Below, one piece after another: positions 48,884 to 59,677 of a stretch of DNA of 64,000 bases (positions are counted from its first letter, which is position 1; each line of letters starts with the position of its first letter). Location of the stretch: positions 62,001-126,000 of the forward strand of contig NZ_MLFN01000005.1 in NCBI RefSeq assembly GCF_002095315.1. Reading direction: 5' to 3'. Made by a program: the position numbers and the translations under genes. A model generated the notes under the pieces. The model was not told the origin of the DNA and made no database searches. It saw nothing but the letters and a program-made list of their open reading frames with translations. This DNA is from Pantoea conspicua (lineage in GTDB: Bacteria > Pseudomonadota > Gammaproteobacteria > Enterobacterales > Enterobacteriaceae).

Positions 48884-49272
48884 TTTCGTCTCCATAGCGC
48901 CTTAGGCAGGTAAAGATCTTTAGACACCTGAAACGCGTTCATGTTGCGGTTGGCAAAACTTCACAGCATCACTCTGCTGTCTTATCACTGGTGCAGGGTA
49001 CAGAGTGAGAGGCGCGTTCCCAGCAGGAACCGTAGAGCCATTGACATGCTGCATATCGCGGTTGTTAAAGATCCGGTCAGGACATAACTTCTTGGTAACC
49101 AATAACCTGATGCTTTTTAATGCTTACGTTCGCAATCTTACATAACTTGCGCTTAGGGGAAAGTGTATCCCCATAACTTTTGTGCATCATAGGAATTTGT
49201 AGCGTTAGTTTGTAACTGAATTGTTGAACTATTGTCAAATCAGATAATTAAAATTGTATCATTTGTGAAAAT

Positions 49273-49288
49273 CGTGAGTAGGATCACT
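49273..49288. promoter_or_regulatory. Possible CRP site in gltA-sdhC region
   Basis: CGTGA-GTAGGA-TCACT, 8 of 10 matches to TGTGA-N6-TCACA, centred about 80 bp upstream of the predicted sdh start point. Confidence 0.4.
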
Positions 49289-49325
49289 GTTCCACCTAAA
49301 ATTTACCAAAGAGTTTGTAGGGGAA

Positions 49326-49354
49326 TTGTAATCAGAATGTGATCCTCCTATACT
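49326..49354 (+). promoter_or_regulatory. Predicted sdhCDAB promoter
   Basis: -35 TTGTAA (49326-49331), 17-bp spacer, -10 TATACT (49349-49354), leaving a leader of about 155 nt before sdhC, long enough for the small-RNA control known in E. coli. Confidence 0.65.
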
Positions 49355-49515
49355 CCTGCCAGGTCTCCGGAACACCCTGACACCAGGAGCCACCCAGCGT
49401 TTCTACCGCGTCAATTAACACTGGATGTTGCTTTTTTGGTGACGGTTAAAGTCTGCCACGCGTTGTGATTAGACTCCGCCTCAGGTCCGGAGGAAGCAAA
49501 ATAAAAAAGAGCTGT

Positions 49516-49905
49516 GTGGGCAAAACCGTGAAAAAACAAAGACCTGTCAACTTGGATCTCTCGACGATCCGGTTTCCCGTTACTGCAATATCGTCCATTC
49601 TTCACCGCGTCTCCGGCGTAATCACTCTGGTTGCTCTTGGCATCCTGCTGTGGCTGCTCGGTCTCTCTCTCTCCTCTCCGGAAGGTTTCCAGCATGCTGC
49701 AACCATCATGGATGGCTTCTTCGCGAAGTTTATCATGTGGGGCATCTTAACAGCGCTGGCCTATCACGCGGTGAGCGGGATTCGTCATATGTTGATGGAT
49801 TTTGGTTATCTGGCTGAAACCCTGCAGGTGGGTAAACGTTCAGCTTATATGACTTTTGTGATCACTGTCGTGCTGGCAATTCTGGCGGGAGTCCTCGTAT
49901 GGTAA
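49516..49905 (+). CDS. sdhC: Succinate dehydrogenase cytochrome b556 subunit SdhC
   Basis: Membrane anchor of complex II, contributing the heme and quinone site. The start is placed at GTG 49516 (reads [15 protein letters not shown]), which gives 129 aa, exactly the E. coli length; GTG 49528 is an alternative, and the open frame from 49465 is too long. Three membrane helices; the heme His is in SILHRVSGV or the [12 protein letters not shown] segment, as in the family. It overlaps sdhD by 7 bp. Confidence 0.93.
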   Translation: MGKTVKKQRPVNLDLSTIRFPVTAISSILHRVSGVITLVALGILLWLLGLSLSSPEGFQHAATIMDGFFAKFIMWGILTALAYHAVSGIRHMLMDFGYLAETLQVGKRSAYMTFVITVVLAILAGVLVW

Positions 49906-50246
49906 GCAATGCATCCGCGTTGGGTCGCAACGGCATCCAGGACTGGCTGCTGCTGCGGGCAACCGCAATTCTGATTACGCTCTACATCGTCTATATCCTC
50001 GGTTTTGTGGTGATGACTGACACGCTGACCTACGACCTGTGGCGTGGCTTCTTCGCTTCCGCATTCACCAAAGTGTTTACCTTGCTGACGCTGTTTTCCA
50101 TTCTGATCCACGGCTGGATCGGCATGTGGCAGGTATTAACAGACTACGTCAAATCGCTGCCAACCCGCTTGTTGTTGCAGTTTGTGATTGTGGTGGCGCT
50201 GTTGTGGTATGCGATCTATGGATTTGTTGTGGTGTGGGGTGTGTAA
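49899..50246 (+). CDS. sdhD: Succinate dehydrogenase membrane anchor SdhD
   Basis: 115 aa, three membrane helices, beginning [21 protein letters not shown]. The heme-ligand His is in [14 protein letters not shown] (about 71). It abuts sdhA: the ATG of sdhA follows the TAA directly. Confidence 0.96.
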   Translation: MVSNASALGRNGIQDWLLLRATAILITLYIVYILGFVVMTDTLTYDLWRGFFASAFTKVFTLLTLFSILIHGWIGMWQVLTDYVKSLPTRLLLQFVIVVALLWYAIYGFVVVWGV

Positions 50247-52013
50247 ATGAGTTTGCCAATCAGAGAGTTTGATGCCGTGGTGATCGGCGCAGGTGGCGCA
50301 GGAATGCGAGCCGCACTGCAAATCTCCCAGGCCGGCCAGAGCTGTGCCCTGTTATCTAAAGTTTTCCCGACCCGTTCCCACACCGTATCTGCGCAGGGCG
50401 GTATCACCGTCGCGCTGGGTAATACCCATGAAGATAACTGGGAATGGCACATGTACGACACCGTCAAAGGCTCCGACTATATCGGTGACCAGGACGCGAT
50501 TGAATATATGTGTAAAACCGGCCCGGAAGCGATTCTTGAGCTGGAACACATGGGCCTGCCGTTCTCGCGTCTGGATGATGGTCGTGTCTATCAGCGTCCG
50601 TTCGGCGGCCAGTCGAAGAATTTCGGCGGCGAGCAGGCGGCACGTACTGCGGCGGCAGCGGACCGTACTGGTCACGCCCTGCTGCACACGCTTTACCAGC
50701 AGAACCTGAAAAATAAGACCACTATCTTTTCTGAGTGGTATGCGCTGGATCTGGTGAAAAATGCCGACGGCGCAGTGGTCGGCTGTACCGCGATTTGTAT
50801 TGAAACCGGTGAAACCGTCTACTTCAAAGCCAAAGCCACCGTGCTGGCCACTGGCGGCGCGGGTCGTATCTACCAGTCCACTACCAATGCGCACATCAAC
50901 ACCGGTGACGGTGTAGGTATGGCGCTGCGCGCCGGTGTACCGGTGCAGGACATGGAGATGTGGCAGTTCCACCCAACCGGCATCGCCGGCGCTGGCGTGC
51001 TGGTGACCGAAGGCTGCCGTGGTGAAGGCGGTTATCTGCTGAATAAACATGGCGAGCGCTTCATGGAACGTTATGCGCCGAACGCCAAAGATCTGGCGGG
51101 CCGTGACGTGGTTGCGCGCTCGATGATGATCGAAATCCGTGAAGGTCGCGGCTGCGACGGTCCGTGGGGCCCGCACATTAAACTGAAGCTCGATCACCTG
51201 GGTAAAGAGGTGCTGGAGTCACGTCTGCCAGGCATCCTTGAGCTGTCGCGCACCTTTGCGCATGCCGACCCGATTAAAGAGCCGATCCCGGTGATCCCGA
51301 CCTGTCACTATATGATGGGCGGCATTCCAACCAAAGTGACCGGACAGGCACTGCGGGTGAATGAGCAGGGCGAAGACGTGGTCATTCCGGGGCTGTTTGC
51401 GGTGGGCGAAATCGCCTGCGTATCGGTTCACGGTGCCAACCGTCTGGGCGGCAACTCGCTGCTCGACCTGGTGGTATTTGGCCGTGCGGCGGGTCTGCAT
51501 CTGCTGGAAAGCATTCAGGAGCAGGGCGATCTGCGTGATGCCTCTGAAGATGAAATTGATGCGGCGATGGCGCGCTTCAACCGCTGGGAAAGCAACACCA
51601 CCGGTGAAGACCCGGTTGAGATTCGCAAAGCACTGCAGCGTTGCATGCAGAATAACTTCTCGGTCTTCCGTGAAGGCGATGCCATGGCGCAGGGCCTGGA
51701 AGAGCTGAAAGTGATTCGTGAACGCCTGAAATCGGCGCGTCTGGATGACCGCTCACCAGACTTCAACACCCAGCGTATTGAGTGTCTGGAACTGGATAAC
51801 CTGATGGAGACGGCATTTGCCACGGCGGTGGCGGCTAACTATCGCACCGAGAGCCGCGGTGCGCATAGTCGCTTCGACTTCCCGGATCGTGATGATGAAA
51901 ACTGGCTGTGCCACAGTCTTTATGTCCCGGAAACCGAGAGCATGACGCGCCGTGAGGTGAACATGCAGCCGAAACTGCGCGCGGCCTTCCCGCCGAAAGT
52001 GCGTACCTACTAA
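50247..52013 (+). CDS. sdhA: Succinate dehydrogenase flavoprotein SdhA
   Basis: Catalytic subunit with covalent FAD on His of [10 protein letters not shown] (about 45). 588 aa, E. coli length. The Rossmann motif is [12 protein letters not shown], and the substrate-binding [11 protein letters not shown] and RGEGGYL stretches are intact. Confidence 0.98.
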   Translation: MSLPIREFDAVVIGAGGAGMRAALQISQAGQSCALLSKVFPTRSHTVSAQGGITVALGNTHEDNWEWHMYDTVKGSDYIGDQDAIEYMCKTGPEAILELEHMGLPFSRLDDGRVYQRPFGGQSKNFGGEQAARTAAAADRTGHALLHTLYQQNLKNKTTIFSEWYALDLVKNADGAVVGCTAICIETGETVYFKAKATVLATGGAGRIYQSTTNAHINTGDGVGMALRAGVPVQDMEMWQFHPTGIAGAGVLVTEGCRGEGGYLLNKHGERFMERYAPNAKDLAGRDVVARSMMIEIREGRGCDGPWGPHIKLKLDHLGKEVLESRLPGILELSRTFAHADPIKEPIPVIPTCHYMMGGIPTKVTGQALRVNEQGEDVVIPGLFAVGEIACVSVHGANRLGGNSLLDLVVFGRAAGLHLLESIQEQGDLRDASEDEIDAAMARFNRWESNTTGEDPVEIRKALQRCMQNNFSVFREGDAMAQGLEELKVIRERLKSARLDDRSPDFNTQRIECLELDNLMETAFATAVAANYRTESRGAHSRFDFPDRDDENWLCHSLYVPETESMTRREVNMQPKLRAAFPPKVRTY

Positions 52014-52027
52014 TTTCGGAGACGATG

Positions 52028-52744
52028 ATGAGACTCGAGTTTTCAATTTATCGCTACAATCCAGAGGTCGATGACAAACCGCGGATGCAGGATTACAGCC
52101 TGGAAGCGGAAGATGGTCGCGACATGATGCTGCTGGACGCGCTGATCCGTCTGAAAGAGAAAGATCCGACGCTGGCGTTTCGTCGCTCCTGCCGTGAAGG
52201 CGTGTGCGGCTCTGACGGCCTCAATATGAACGGTAAAAACGGTCTGGCCTGTATCACGCCAGTCTCGGCGCTGGGCAACGGTAAACAGAAAATTGTTATC
52301 CGTCCGCTGCCCGGTTTACCGGTGGTGCGTGACCTGGTGGTAGACATGAGCCAGTTTTATGCACAATATGAGAAAATTAAGCCTTTCCTGTTGAATAATG
52401 GGGAAAATCCGCCGGCACGCGAGCATCTGCAATCGCCGGATGAGCGCGAACATCTGGATGGATTATACGAATGTATTCTCTGTGCCTGCTGCTCAACCTC
52501 ATGCCCATCGTTCTGGTGGAACCCGGAGAAGTTCATCGGGCCTGCTGGCCTGCTGGCCGCGTACCGCTTCCTGATCGACAGCCGCGACACCGAAACCGAT
52601 GCGCGTCTCGACAATCTGAACGACGCTTTCAGTGTATTCCGCTGTCACAGCATCATGAACTGTGTGAGCGTATGCCCGAAAGGGCTGAACCCGACGCGCG
52701 CCATCGGCCATATTAAGTCGATGCTGCTGCAACGCGGGGCATAA
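52028..52744 (+). CDS. sdhB: Succinate dehydrogenase iron-sulfur subunit SdhB
   Basis: 238 aa with three clusters: 2Fe-2S (CREGVCGSDG ...C), 4Fe-4S (CILCACCSTSCPS) and 3Fe-4S (CHSIMNCVSVCPKG). Two adjacent ATGs exist (52025, 52028). The second is chosen for better spacing from GGAG and identity to the E. coli start MRLEFSIYRYNP. Confidence 0.96.
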   Translation: MRLEFSIYRYNPEVDDKPRMQDYSLEAEDGRDMMLLDALIRLKEKDPTLAFRRSCREGVCGSDGLNMNGKNGLACITPVSALGNGKQKIVIRPLPGLPVVRDLVVDMSQFYAQYEKIKPFLLNNGENPPAREHLQSPDEREHLDGLYECILCACCSTSCPSFWWNPEKFIGPAGLLAAYRFLIDSRDTETDARLDNLNDAFSVFRCHSIMNCVSVCPKGLNPTRAIGHIKSMLLQRGA

Positions 52745-52756
52745 GCAACACACCAT

Positions 52757-52777
52757 CCGGGAACCTCAGGTTCCCGG
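52757..52777 (+). repeat. Hairpin in the sdhB-sucA interval
   Basis: CCGGGAACCT-C-AGGTTCCCGG, a perfect 10-bp inverted repeat without a U tract. It lies in the 203-bp gap between sdhB and sucA with two smaller stems (ACCGC-GAAA-GCGGT at 52888-52901; AAGCAT-AGCA-ATGCTT at about 52922-52937). Probably RNA processing or partial termination between the sdh and suc halves. Confidence 0.7.
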
Positions 52778-52947
52778 TGGTTTACGGAAGCCTCTGTAAG
52801 CGCGGTCGGGTACCACGTTTACAAAGGTTCCCTTACGGGCCACGCGCGCTGCGCACAGTGCTCGTATCGCTGAACTCACTACGGCAAACCGCGAAAGCGG
52901 TAACAAATGAAACCTCAAAAAAGCATAGCAATGCTTAAGGGATCACA

Positions 52948-55755
52948 ATGCAGAACAGCGCGATGAAGCCCTGGCTGGACTCCTCCTGGCTGGCCGGCGC
53001 GAACCAGTCTTACATAGAGCAACTCTATGAGGATTTCCTGACCGATCCTGACTCTGTCGATGCAGTGTGGCGCTCGATGTTCCAACAGTTACCGGGCACC
53101 GGAATGAAACCTGAGCAGTTTCACTCCACCACACGTGAGTACTTCCGTCGCCTGGCGAAAGACGCATCTCGTTACACCTCATCAGTCTCCGATCCAGCAA
53201 CCAACTCCAAGCAAGTGAAAGTGCTGCAGCTGATTAACGCGTTCCGATTCCGCGGCCATCAGCACGCCAATCTCGATCCGCTCGGCCTGTGGAAGCAGGA
53301 TCGGGTCGCCGATCTGGATCCAGCCTTTCACGATCTGACCGACGCCGATTTTCAGGAAAGCTTTAACGTAGGTTCGTTTGCCATCGGCAAAGAGACCATG
53401 AAGCTGGCCGATCTGTTCGAGGCGCTGACCCAGACTTACTGTGGCTCGATTGGTGCTGAGTATATGCACATCAATAACACCGACGAGAAACGCTGGATTC
53501 AGCAGCGTCTTGAATCGGCGGTGGGCCATGCGTCATTCAGCAGCGAAGAGAAAAAAGGTTTCCTGAAAGAGCTGACCGCGGCAGAAGGTCTGGAAAAGTA
53601 TCTCGGCGCTAAATTCCCGGGTGCCAAACGCTTCTCGCTGGAAGGCGGCGATGCGCTGGTGCCCATGCTGCGCGAAATGATTCGCCATGCCGGTAAAAGT
53701 GGTACCCGTGAAGTGGTACTGGGTATGGCGCACCGTGGTCGTCTCAACGTCCTGATCAACGTGCTGGGTAAAAAGCCGCAGGATCTGTTCGACGAGTTCG
53801 CCGGTAAGCATAAAGAGCACCTCGGCACCGGTGACGTGAAGTACCACATGGGCTTCTCGTCTGACGTCGAAACTGAAGGCGGCCTGGTCCACCTGGCGCT
53901 GGCGTTTAACCCGTCGCATCTCGAGATCGTCAGCCCGGTAGTGATGGGGTCAGTACGTGCCCGTCTTGACCGTCTGGAAGAGCCAAGCAGCAACAAAGTA
54001 TTACCGATCACCATTCATGGTGATGCCGCTGTGATCGGCCAGGGCGTGGTGCAGGAAACCCTGAACATGTCTCAGGCGCGCGGTTATGAAGTGGGCGGTA
54101 CCGTTCGCATCGTGATCAACAACCAGGTTGGCTTCACCACCTCCAACCCGAAAGATGCACGCTCAACGCCCTATTGCACCGACATCGGCAAAATGGTGCT
54201 GGCACCGATTTTCCACGTTAATGCCGATGACCCGGAAGCGGTGGCGTTTGTTACCCGTCTGGCGCTCGATTATCGCAACACCTTTAAACGTGATGTGTTT
54301 ATCGATCTGGTCTGCTATCGCCGTCATGGTCACAACGAAGCGGATGAGCCGAGTGCGACCCAGCCGCTGATGTACCAGAAAATCAAAAAGCACCCGACGC
54401 CGCGTAAAATCTACGCTGATCGTCTGGAGAGCGAAGGGATTGCCACTCAGGAAGATGCGACCGAAATGGTCAATCTCTACCGCGATGCGCTGGATGCCGG
54501 CGAATGCGTGGTGCCGGAATGGCGTCCGATGAGCCTGCACTCCTTTACCTGGTCGCCTTACCTGAACCACGAGTGGGATGAGCCGTATCCGGCCCAGGTC
54601 GACATGAAACGTCTGAAGGAACTGGCGCTGCGTATCAGCCAGGTGCCGGAAGAGGTGGAAGTCCAGTCACGTGTGGCCAAGATCTACAACGATCGCCGAC
54701 TGATGGCCGAAGGTGAAAAAGCCTTTGACTGGGGTGGCGCTGAAAACCTGGCCTACGCCACGCTGGTGGATGAAGGTATCCCGGTCCGCCTGTCGGGCGA
54801 AGATACCGGTCGCGGTACCTTCTTCCACCGTCACGCGGTGGTCCATAACCAGGCGAACGGCTCAACCTATACCCCGCTGCACCATGTGCACAGCGGTCAG
54901 GGCCAGTTCAAAGTCTGGGACTCCGTGCTGTCAGAAGAGGCAGTGCTGGCATTTGAATACGGTTATGCCACCGCAGAACCGCGTATCCTGACCATCTGGG
55001 AAGCGCAGTTTGGTGACTTCGCCAACGGTGCCCAGGTGGTGATCGACCAGTTCATCAGCTCCGGTGAGCAGAAATGGGGCCGGATGTGTGGTCTGGTGAT
55101 GCTGCTGCCACACGGCTACGAAGGTCAGGGGCCTGAGCACTCCTCAGCACGCCTTGAGCGCTATCTGCAACTCTGCGCTGAGCAGAACATGCAGGTCTGC
55201 GTGCCGTCTACGCCGGCGCAGGTTTATCACATGCTGCGTCGTCAGGCGCTGCGCGGAATGCGTCGTCCACTGATTGTGATGTCGCCGAAATCGCTGCTGC
55301 GTCATCCGCTGGCGATCTCCACGCTGGATGAGCTGGCTAACGGCAGTTTCAAACCGGCGATTGGCGAAATCGACGATCTCGATCCGCAGGGCGTGAAACG
55401 CGTGGTGTTGTGCTCCGGTAAAGTCTATTACGACCTGCTGGAACAGCGCCGTAAAAACGAGCAGACCGATGTGGCTATCGTGCGCATCGAGCAGCTCTAT
55501 CCGTTCCCGCATCAAGCGGTACAGGAAGCTTTAAAAGCGTATTCCCACGTGCAGGATTTTGTCTGGTGTCAGGAAGAGCCACTGAATCAGGGTGCATGGT
55601 ACTGCAGTCAGCACCATTTCCGCGAAGTCGTGCCGTTTGGTGCCACCTTGCGTTATGCAGGCCGTCCGGCATCCGCTTCACCGGCCGTGGGTTACATGTC
55701 CGTACACCAAAAACAGCAGCAAGACCTGGTTAATGACGCGCTGAACGTTAATTAA
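52948..55755 (+). CDS. sucA: 2-oxoglutarate dehydrogenase E1
   Basis: Thiamine-diphosphate decarboxylase of the OGDH complex. 935 aa (E. coli 933). The N-terminal SYIEQLYEDFL helix, the GMAHRGRLNVL motif, the ThDP/Mg region (HGDAAVIGQGVVQET) and the C-terminal QEEPLNQGAW are present. 15 bp before sucB. Confidence 0.98.
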   Translation: MQNSAMKPWLDSSWLAGANQSYIEQLYEDFLTDPDSVDAVWRSMFQQLPGTGMKPEQFHSTTREYFRRLAKDASRYTSSVSDPATNSKQVKVLQLINAFRFRGHQHANLDPLGLWKQDRVADLDPAFHDLTDADFQESFNVGSFAIGKETMKLADLFEALTQTYCGSIGAEYMHINNTDEKRWIQQRLESAVGHASFSSEEKKGFLKELTAAEGLEKYLGAKFPGAKRFSLEGGDALVPMLREMIRHAGKSGTREVVLGMAHRGRLNVLINVLGKKPQDLFDEFAGKHKEHLGTGDVKYHMGFSSDVETEGGLVHLALAFNPSHLEIVSPVVMGSVRARLDRLEEPSSNKVLPITIHGDAAVIGQGVVQETLNMSQARGYEVGGTVRIVINNQVGFTTSNPKDARSTPYCTDIGKMVLAPIFHVNADDPEAVAFVTRLALDYRNTFKRDVFIDLVCYRRHGHNEADEPSATQPLMYQKIKKHPTPRKIYADRLESEGIATQEDATEMVNLYRDALDAGECVVPEWRPMSLHSFTWSPYLNHEWDEPYPAQVDMKRLKELALRISQVPEEVEVQSRVAKIYNDRRLMAEGEKAFDWGGAENLAYATLVDEGIPVRLSGEDTGRGTFFHRHAVVHNQANGSTYTPLHHVHSGQGQFKVWDSVLSEEAVLAFEYGYATAEPRILTIWEAQFGDFANGAQVVIDQFISSGEQKWGRMCGLVMLLPHGYEGQGPEHSSARLERYLQLCAEQNMQVCVPSTPAQVYHMLRRQALRGMRRPLIVMSPKSLLRHPLAISTLDELANGSFKPAIGEIDDLDPQGVKRVVLCSGKVYYDLLEQRRKNEQTDVAIVRIEQLYPFPHQAVQEALKAYSHVQDFVWCQEEPLNQGAWYCSQHHFREVVPFGATLRYAGRPASASPAVGYMSVHQKQQQDLVNDALNVN

Positions 55756-55770
55756 TTAAAAGGAAAGATA

Positions 55771-56991
55771 ATGAGTAGCGTAGATATTCTCGTTCCCGAC
55801 CTGCCTGAATCGGTTGCCGATGCCTCCGTGGCAACCTGGCATAAAAAACCAGGCGATGCAGTGACTCGCGATGAAGTGCTGGTTGAAATTGAAACTGACA
55901 AAGTGGTGCTGGAAGTGCCGGCATCGGCTGACGGCATCTTAGAAGCCGTGCTGGAAGATGAGGGCGCAACCGTCACTTCACGTCAGATCCTGGGCCGTCT
56001 GAAAGAGGGCAACAGCGGCGGTAAAGAGAGCAGCGCGAAGTCTGAAAGCAAAGAGTCGACTCCGGCTCAGCGTCAGACCGCATCCCTGGAAGAAGAGAGC
56101 AACGATGCGCTCAGCCCGGCCATTCGCCGTCTGATCGCGGAACACAATCTCGACGCTTCGCAGATTAAAGGCAGCGGTGTCGGTGGTCGACTGACCCGTG
56201 AAGATGTTGAAAAACATCTGGCCAATAAGCCTGCTGCGCCGAAAGCCGCTGCACCCGCCGCTGATAGCGCGCCGCAGTCTGCTGTGGCAAACCGCAGCGA
56301 AAAACGCGTGCCGATGACCCGTCTGCGTAAGCGTGTGGCTGAACGTCTGCTGGAAGCGAAAAACAGCACCGCCATGCTGACCACCTTCAACGAAGTCAAC
56401 ATGAAGCCGATCATGGATCTGCGTAAGCAGTACGGCGATGCCTTCGAGAAGCGTCACGGCGTGCGTCTGGGCTTTATGTCGTTCTACATTAAAGCGGTTG
56501 TTGAAGCGCTGAAACGCTATCCGGAAGTGAATGCTTCCATCGATGGCGAAGATGTGGTTTATCACAACTACTTCGACGTCAGCATTGCCGTCTCGACGCC
56601 ACGCGGTCTGGTCACGCCAGTGCTGCGCGATGTTGATGCACTGAGCATGGCTGACATCGAGAAGAAAATTAAAGAACTGGCGGTGAAAGGCCGTGACGGC
56701 AAGCTGACGGTTGACGATCTGACCGGCGGTAACTTCACCATCACCAACGGCGGTGTGTTCGGTTCCCTGATGTCTACGCCGATCATCAACCCGCCACAGA
56801 GTGCCATCCTCGGCATGCACGCCATCAAAGATCGTCCGATGGCGGTCAATGGTCAGGTAGTGGTGCTGCCAATGATGTATCTGGCGCTCTCCTACGATCA
56901 CCGTCTGATCGATGGCCGTGAATCTGTCGGCTACCTGGTTGCGGTGAAAGAGATGCTGGAAGACCCGGCGCGCCTGCTGCTGGATGTCTGA
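55771..56991 (+). CDS. sucB: 2-oxoglutarate dehydrogenase E2 (dihydrolipoyl succinyltransferase)
   Basis: 406 aa: lipoyl domain with modified Lys in [10 protein letters not shown] (about 44), an Ala/Ser/Glu linker, the E3-binding domain ([34 protein letters not shown]), a second linker, and the catalytic domain with the terminal DHRLIDGRE. Confidence 0.98.
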   Translation: MSSVDILVPDLPESVADASVATWHKKPGDAVTRDEVLVEIETDKVVLEVPASADGILEAVLEDEGATVTSRQILGRLKEGNSGGKESSAKSESKESTPAQRQTASLEEESNDALSPAIRRLIAEHNLDASQIKGSGVGGRLTREDVEKHLANKPAAPKAAAPAADSAPQSAVANRSEKRVPMTRLRKRVAERLLEAKNSTAMLTTFNEVNMKPIMDLRKQYGDAFEKRHGVRLGFMSFYIKAVVEALKRYPEVNASIDGEDVVYHNYFDVSIAVSTPRGLVTPVLRDVDALSMADIEKKIKELAVKGRDGKLTVDDLTGGNFTITNGGVFGSLMSTPIINPPQSAILGMHAIKDRPMAVNGQVVVLPMMYLALSYDHRLIDGRESVGYLVAVKEMLEDPARLLLDV

Positions 56992-57061
56992 TTTTCATCG
57001 GGCGCGCCTCGCCGCGCGCCCAACCTCTTTACTCTTTTCAGACCTGAATGGATAGAACATC

Positions 57062-58228
57062 ATGAACTTACACGAATACCAGGCGAAACAACTGTTTGCA
57101 CGGTATGGCATGCCAGCACCGACCGGTTACGCCTGTACTACACCACGTGAAGCGGAAGAAGCAGCCTCGAAAATTGGCGCAGGTCCGTGGGTAGTAAAAT
57201 GTCAGGTTCATGCCGGTGGCCGCGGTAAAGCGGGCGGTGTGAAAGTGGTTAACAGCAAAGAAGAGATCCGTGCCTTTGCTGAAAACTGGCTGGGCAAACG
57301 CCTGGTGACCTACCAGACTGATGCCAATGGCCAGCCGGTAAACCAGATTCTGGTTGAAGCAGCGACCGACATCGATCAGGAGCTTTACCTGGGTGCCGTG
57401 GTCGATCGTGCAACGCGTCGCGTGATCTTCATGGCATCAACTGAAGGCGGCGTGGAAATCGAAAAAGTGGCGGAAGAGACCCCGCACCTGATCCACAAAA
57501 TGGCGCTTGATCCGCTGACCGGTCCACAGCCTTATCAGGGCCGTGAGCTGGCTTTCAAACTGGGCTTATCCGGTAAGCTGGTGGGTCAGTTCACCAAGAT
57601 CTTTATGGGTCTGGCGACGCTGTTCCTGGAGCGCGATCTGGCGATGGTTGAGATCAACCCGCTGGTGATCACTAAACAGGGCGATCTGATCTGTCTGGAT
57701 GGCAAACTGGGCGCCGATGGCAATGCCCTGTTCCGTCAGCCTGAACTGCGCGAAATGCGCGATCCAAGCCAGGAAGATCCGCGTGAAGCCCATGCCACAC
57801 AGTGGGAACTGAACTATGTTGCGCTGGAAGGCAACATCGGTTGTATGGTGAACGGCGCAGGTCTGGCGATGGGTACCATGGACATCGTTAAGCACCACGG
57901 CGGTCAGCCAGCCAACTTCCTTGATGTCGGCGGCGGCGCAACCAAAGAGCGCGTCACAGAAGCCTTCAAAATCATCCTGTCTGACGATGCAGTAAAAGCC
58001 GTATTCGTTAACATCTTCGGCGGTATCGTACGCTGTGACCTGATTGCCGACGGCATCATTGGCGCAGTGGCTGAAGTGGGTGTCAACGTGCCAGTTGTGG
58101 TACGTCTGGAAGGTAACAACGCCGAGCTGGGCGCCCAGAAACTGGCGGACAGCGGTCTGAACATCATTGCAGCAACCAGCCTGACAGACGCCGCACAGCG
58201 TGTTGTTGCTGCCGCGGAGGGTAAATAA
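57062..58228 (+). CDS. sucC: Succinyl-CoA synthetase subunit beta
   Basis: 388 aa, ATP-grasp N-terminus ([20 protein letters not shown]) and CoA-ligase C-terminus ([16 protein letters not shown]). It overlaps sucD by one base (TAATG). Confidence 0.98.
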   Translation: MNLHEYQAKQLFARYGMPAPTGYACTTPREAEEAASKIGAGPWVVKCQVHAGGRGKAGGVKVVNSKEEIRAFAENWLGKRLVTYQTDANGQPVNQILVEAATDIDQELYLGAVVDRATRRVIFMASTEGGVEIEKVAEETPHLIHKMALDPLTGPQPYQGRELAFKLGLSGKLVGQFTKIFMGLATLFLERDLAMVEINPLVITKQGDLICLDGKLGADGNALFRQPELREMRDPSQEDPREAHATQWELNYVALEGNIGCMVNGAGLAMGTMDIVKHHGGQPANFLDVGGGATKERVTEAFKIILSDDAVKAVFVNIFGGIVRCDLIADGIIGAVAEVGVNVPVVVRLEGNNAELGAQKLADSGLNIIAATSLTDAAQRVVAAAEGK

Positions 58229-59103
58229 TGTCCATTCTGATCGACAAAAACACCAAAGTCATTTGCCAGGGTTTCACCGGTGGCCAGGGGACTTTTCATT
58301 CTGAACAGGCGCTGGCCTACGGCACCCAACTGGTTGGCGGCGTAACGCCAGGCAAAGGCGGCACCACCCATCTGGGCCTGCCGGTGTTCAACACCGTGCG
58401 TGAAGCCGTAGAAGCGACCGGCGCAACCGCCACTGTGATCTACGTGCCAGCCCCGTTCTGTAAAGATGGCATCCTTGAAGCGATCGATGCAGGCATCAAA
58501 CTGATCATCACCATCACCGAAGGCATCCCGACGCTGGATATGCTGACTGTGAAAGTGAAGCTGGATGAAGCGGGCGTGCGAATGATCGGGCCAAACTGCC
58601 CAGGCGTGATCACCCCAGGCGAATGCAAAATCGGCATCATGCCGGGTCACATTCACCAGCCGGGCCGCGTGGGCATCGTCTCACGTTCAGGTACGCTGAC
58701 CTATGAAGCGGTTAAGCAGACCACTGATATCGGTTACGGCCAGTCAACCTGCGTCGGCATCGGCGGCGACCCGATCCCGGGCTCTAACTTCATCGATATC
58801 CTGAAAATGTTCCAGGATGATCCACAGACCGAAGCGATCGTCATGATCGGTGAGATCGGTGGCAGCGCGGAAGAAGAAGCCGCGGCGTTCATCAAAGAGC
58901 ACGTCACTAAGCCAGTGGTTGGTTACATCGCCGGTGTTACCGCGCCAAAAGGCAAGCGTATGGGCCATGCGGGTGCCATCATTGCCGGTGGTAAGGGCAC
59001 AGCAGACGAGAAGTTTGCGGCACTGGAAGCGGCTGGCGTGAAAACCGTTCGTAGCCTGGCTGACATCGGTGATGCGGTGAAAGCGGTACTGCCAGCGAAA
59101 TAA
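58228..59103 (+). CDS. sucD: Succinyl-CoA synthetase subunit alpha
   Basis: 291 aa with a CoA-binding Rossmann fold ([20 protein letters not shown]) and the phospho-His in [14 protein letters not shown] (about 248). Last gene of sdhCDAB-sucABCD. Confidence 0.98.
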   Translation: MSILIDKNTKVICQGFTGGQGTFHSEQALAYGTQLVGGVTPGKGGTTHLGLPVFNTVREAVEATGATATVIYVPAPFCKDGILEAIDAGIKLIITITEGIPTLDMLTVKVKLDEAGVRMIGPNCPGVITPGECKIGIMPGHIHQPGRVGIVSRSGTLTYEAVKQTTDIGYGQSTCVGIGGDPIPGSNFIDILKMFQDDPQTEAIVMIGEIGGSAEEEAAAFIKEHVTKPVVGYIAGVTAPKGKRMGHAGAIIAGGKGTADEKFAALEAAGVKTVRSLADIGDAVKAVLPAK

Positions 59104-59125
59104 GCCGGACCGTTCAGATAAAAAA

Positions 59126-59148
59126 GCCACCTGCGGGTGGCTTTTTTT
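59126..59148 (+). terminator. Terminator of the sdh-suc operon
   Basis: Stem GCCACC / GGTGGC, loop TGCG, T7 tract. In E. coli the 3' end of this operon yields the small RNA SdhX. The 45-nt region here is a candidate equivalent but was not matched. Confidence 0.9.
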
Positions 59149-59226
59149 ATGGCATTAAGCGGCCGCCAGGCCGTGACGTTGTTGAGCCGGATACCCCTCT
59201 GAATAACCACCCAAAAAACCGCCAAC

Positions 59227-59235
59227 GTTAATTAA
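59227..59235. promoter_or_regulatory. ArcA-type box upstream of cydA
   Basis: GTTAATTAA matches the core ArcA-P recognition sequence, about 450 bp upstream of cydA. ArcA activates cyd in E. coli from several upstream sites. Confidence 0.45.
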
Positions 59236-59621
59236 ATAGGTCAAAGGTAATCTTTTTTAAATAATATTCAGCGCGACGATGACATCCTGATAACAAGAAA
59301 CCTACCTGAACATATCTGGAAACTTATTACGTTAATCCAGATCAATTATCCGCAAGTTATAACCAACTATTCTGCTGGCAAAGCGCAACGCTAAAGGCGT
59401 AAATTGCGCTGCATCAATCCAGCCTTTTACACAAACTTTCAAACGTTTGCTCTGACCGGGGATGACACCCGCTTTTCTGTTGTTTCTGCTTACGTTGAAG
59501 ATAGCGCTGCGTTGACACTCAGGGCTGCTTTACCCGTTATTCGCCAGCATCGGGTAGCTCATTTACCTGTTCTGCCGGGTATAAAAAACTGGAATTAATA
59601 AACAGTCGTTCCTGACTCAGA

Positions 59622-59648
59622 TTACGCGCGTCGCTGTCACGCGCGTAA
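59622..59648 (+). other. Hairpin in the cydA leader
   Basis: Perfect 9-bp stem TTACGCGCG / CGCGCGTAA with a 9-nt loop, about 30 bp before the cydA ATG and just upstream of the ribosome site. Confidence 0.6.
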
Positions 59649-59677
59649 CGAGATAATGCGAGGAGCAAGGAGTCATT

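Larger units (their letters stand above)
48884..49515. promoter_or_regulatory. gltA-sdhC divergent regulatory region
   Basis: 632 bp without a gene. It holds a predicted sdh promoter, a CRP-like site and AT-rich stretches of the kind ArcA binds. No confident gltA -35/-10 was chosen on the minus strand. Small frames in it have no support. Confidence 0.7.
59149..59677. promoter_or_regulatory. cydA upstream regulatory region
   Basis: 529 bp with no gene; E. coli has mngRA between sucD and cydA, which is absent here. It contains an ArcA-type GTTAATTAA and an ATCAA half of an FNR-like site (about 59340), as well as a leader hairpin. A 64-codon frame at 59404 is not supported. Confidence 0.6.

Noticed and set aside
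55978-56901. 307-codon antisense frame inside sucB
   Set aside because: Same reasoning: the plus-strand sucB accounts for the conservation.
59404-59598. 64-codon frame upstream of cydA
   Set aside because: Lies in the regulatory region without a ribosome site or recognisable motif.
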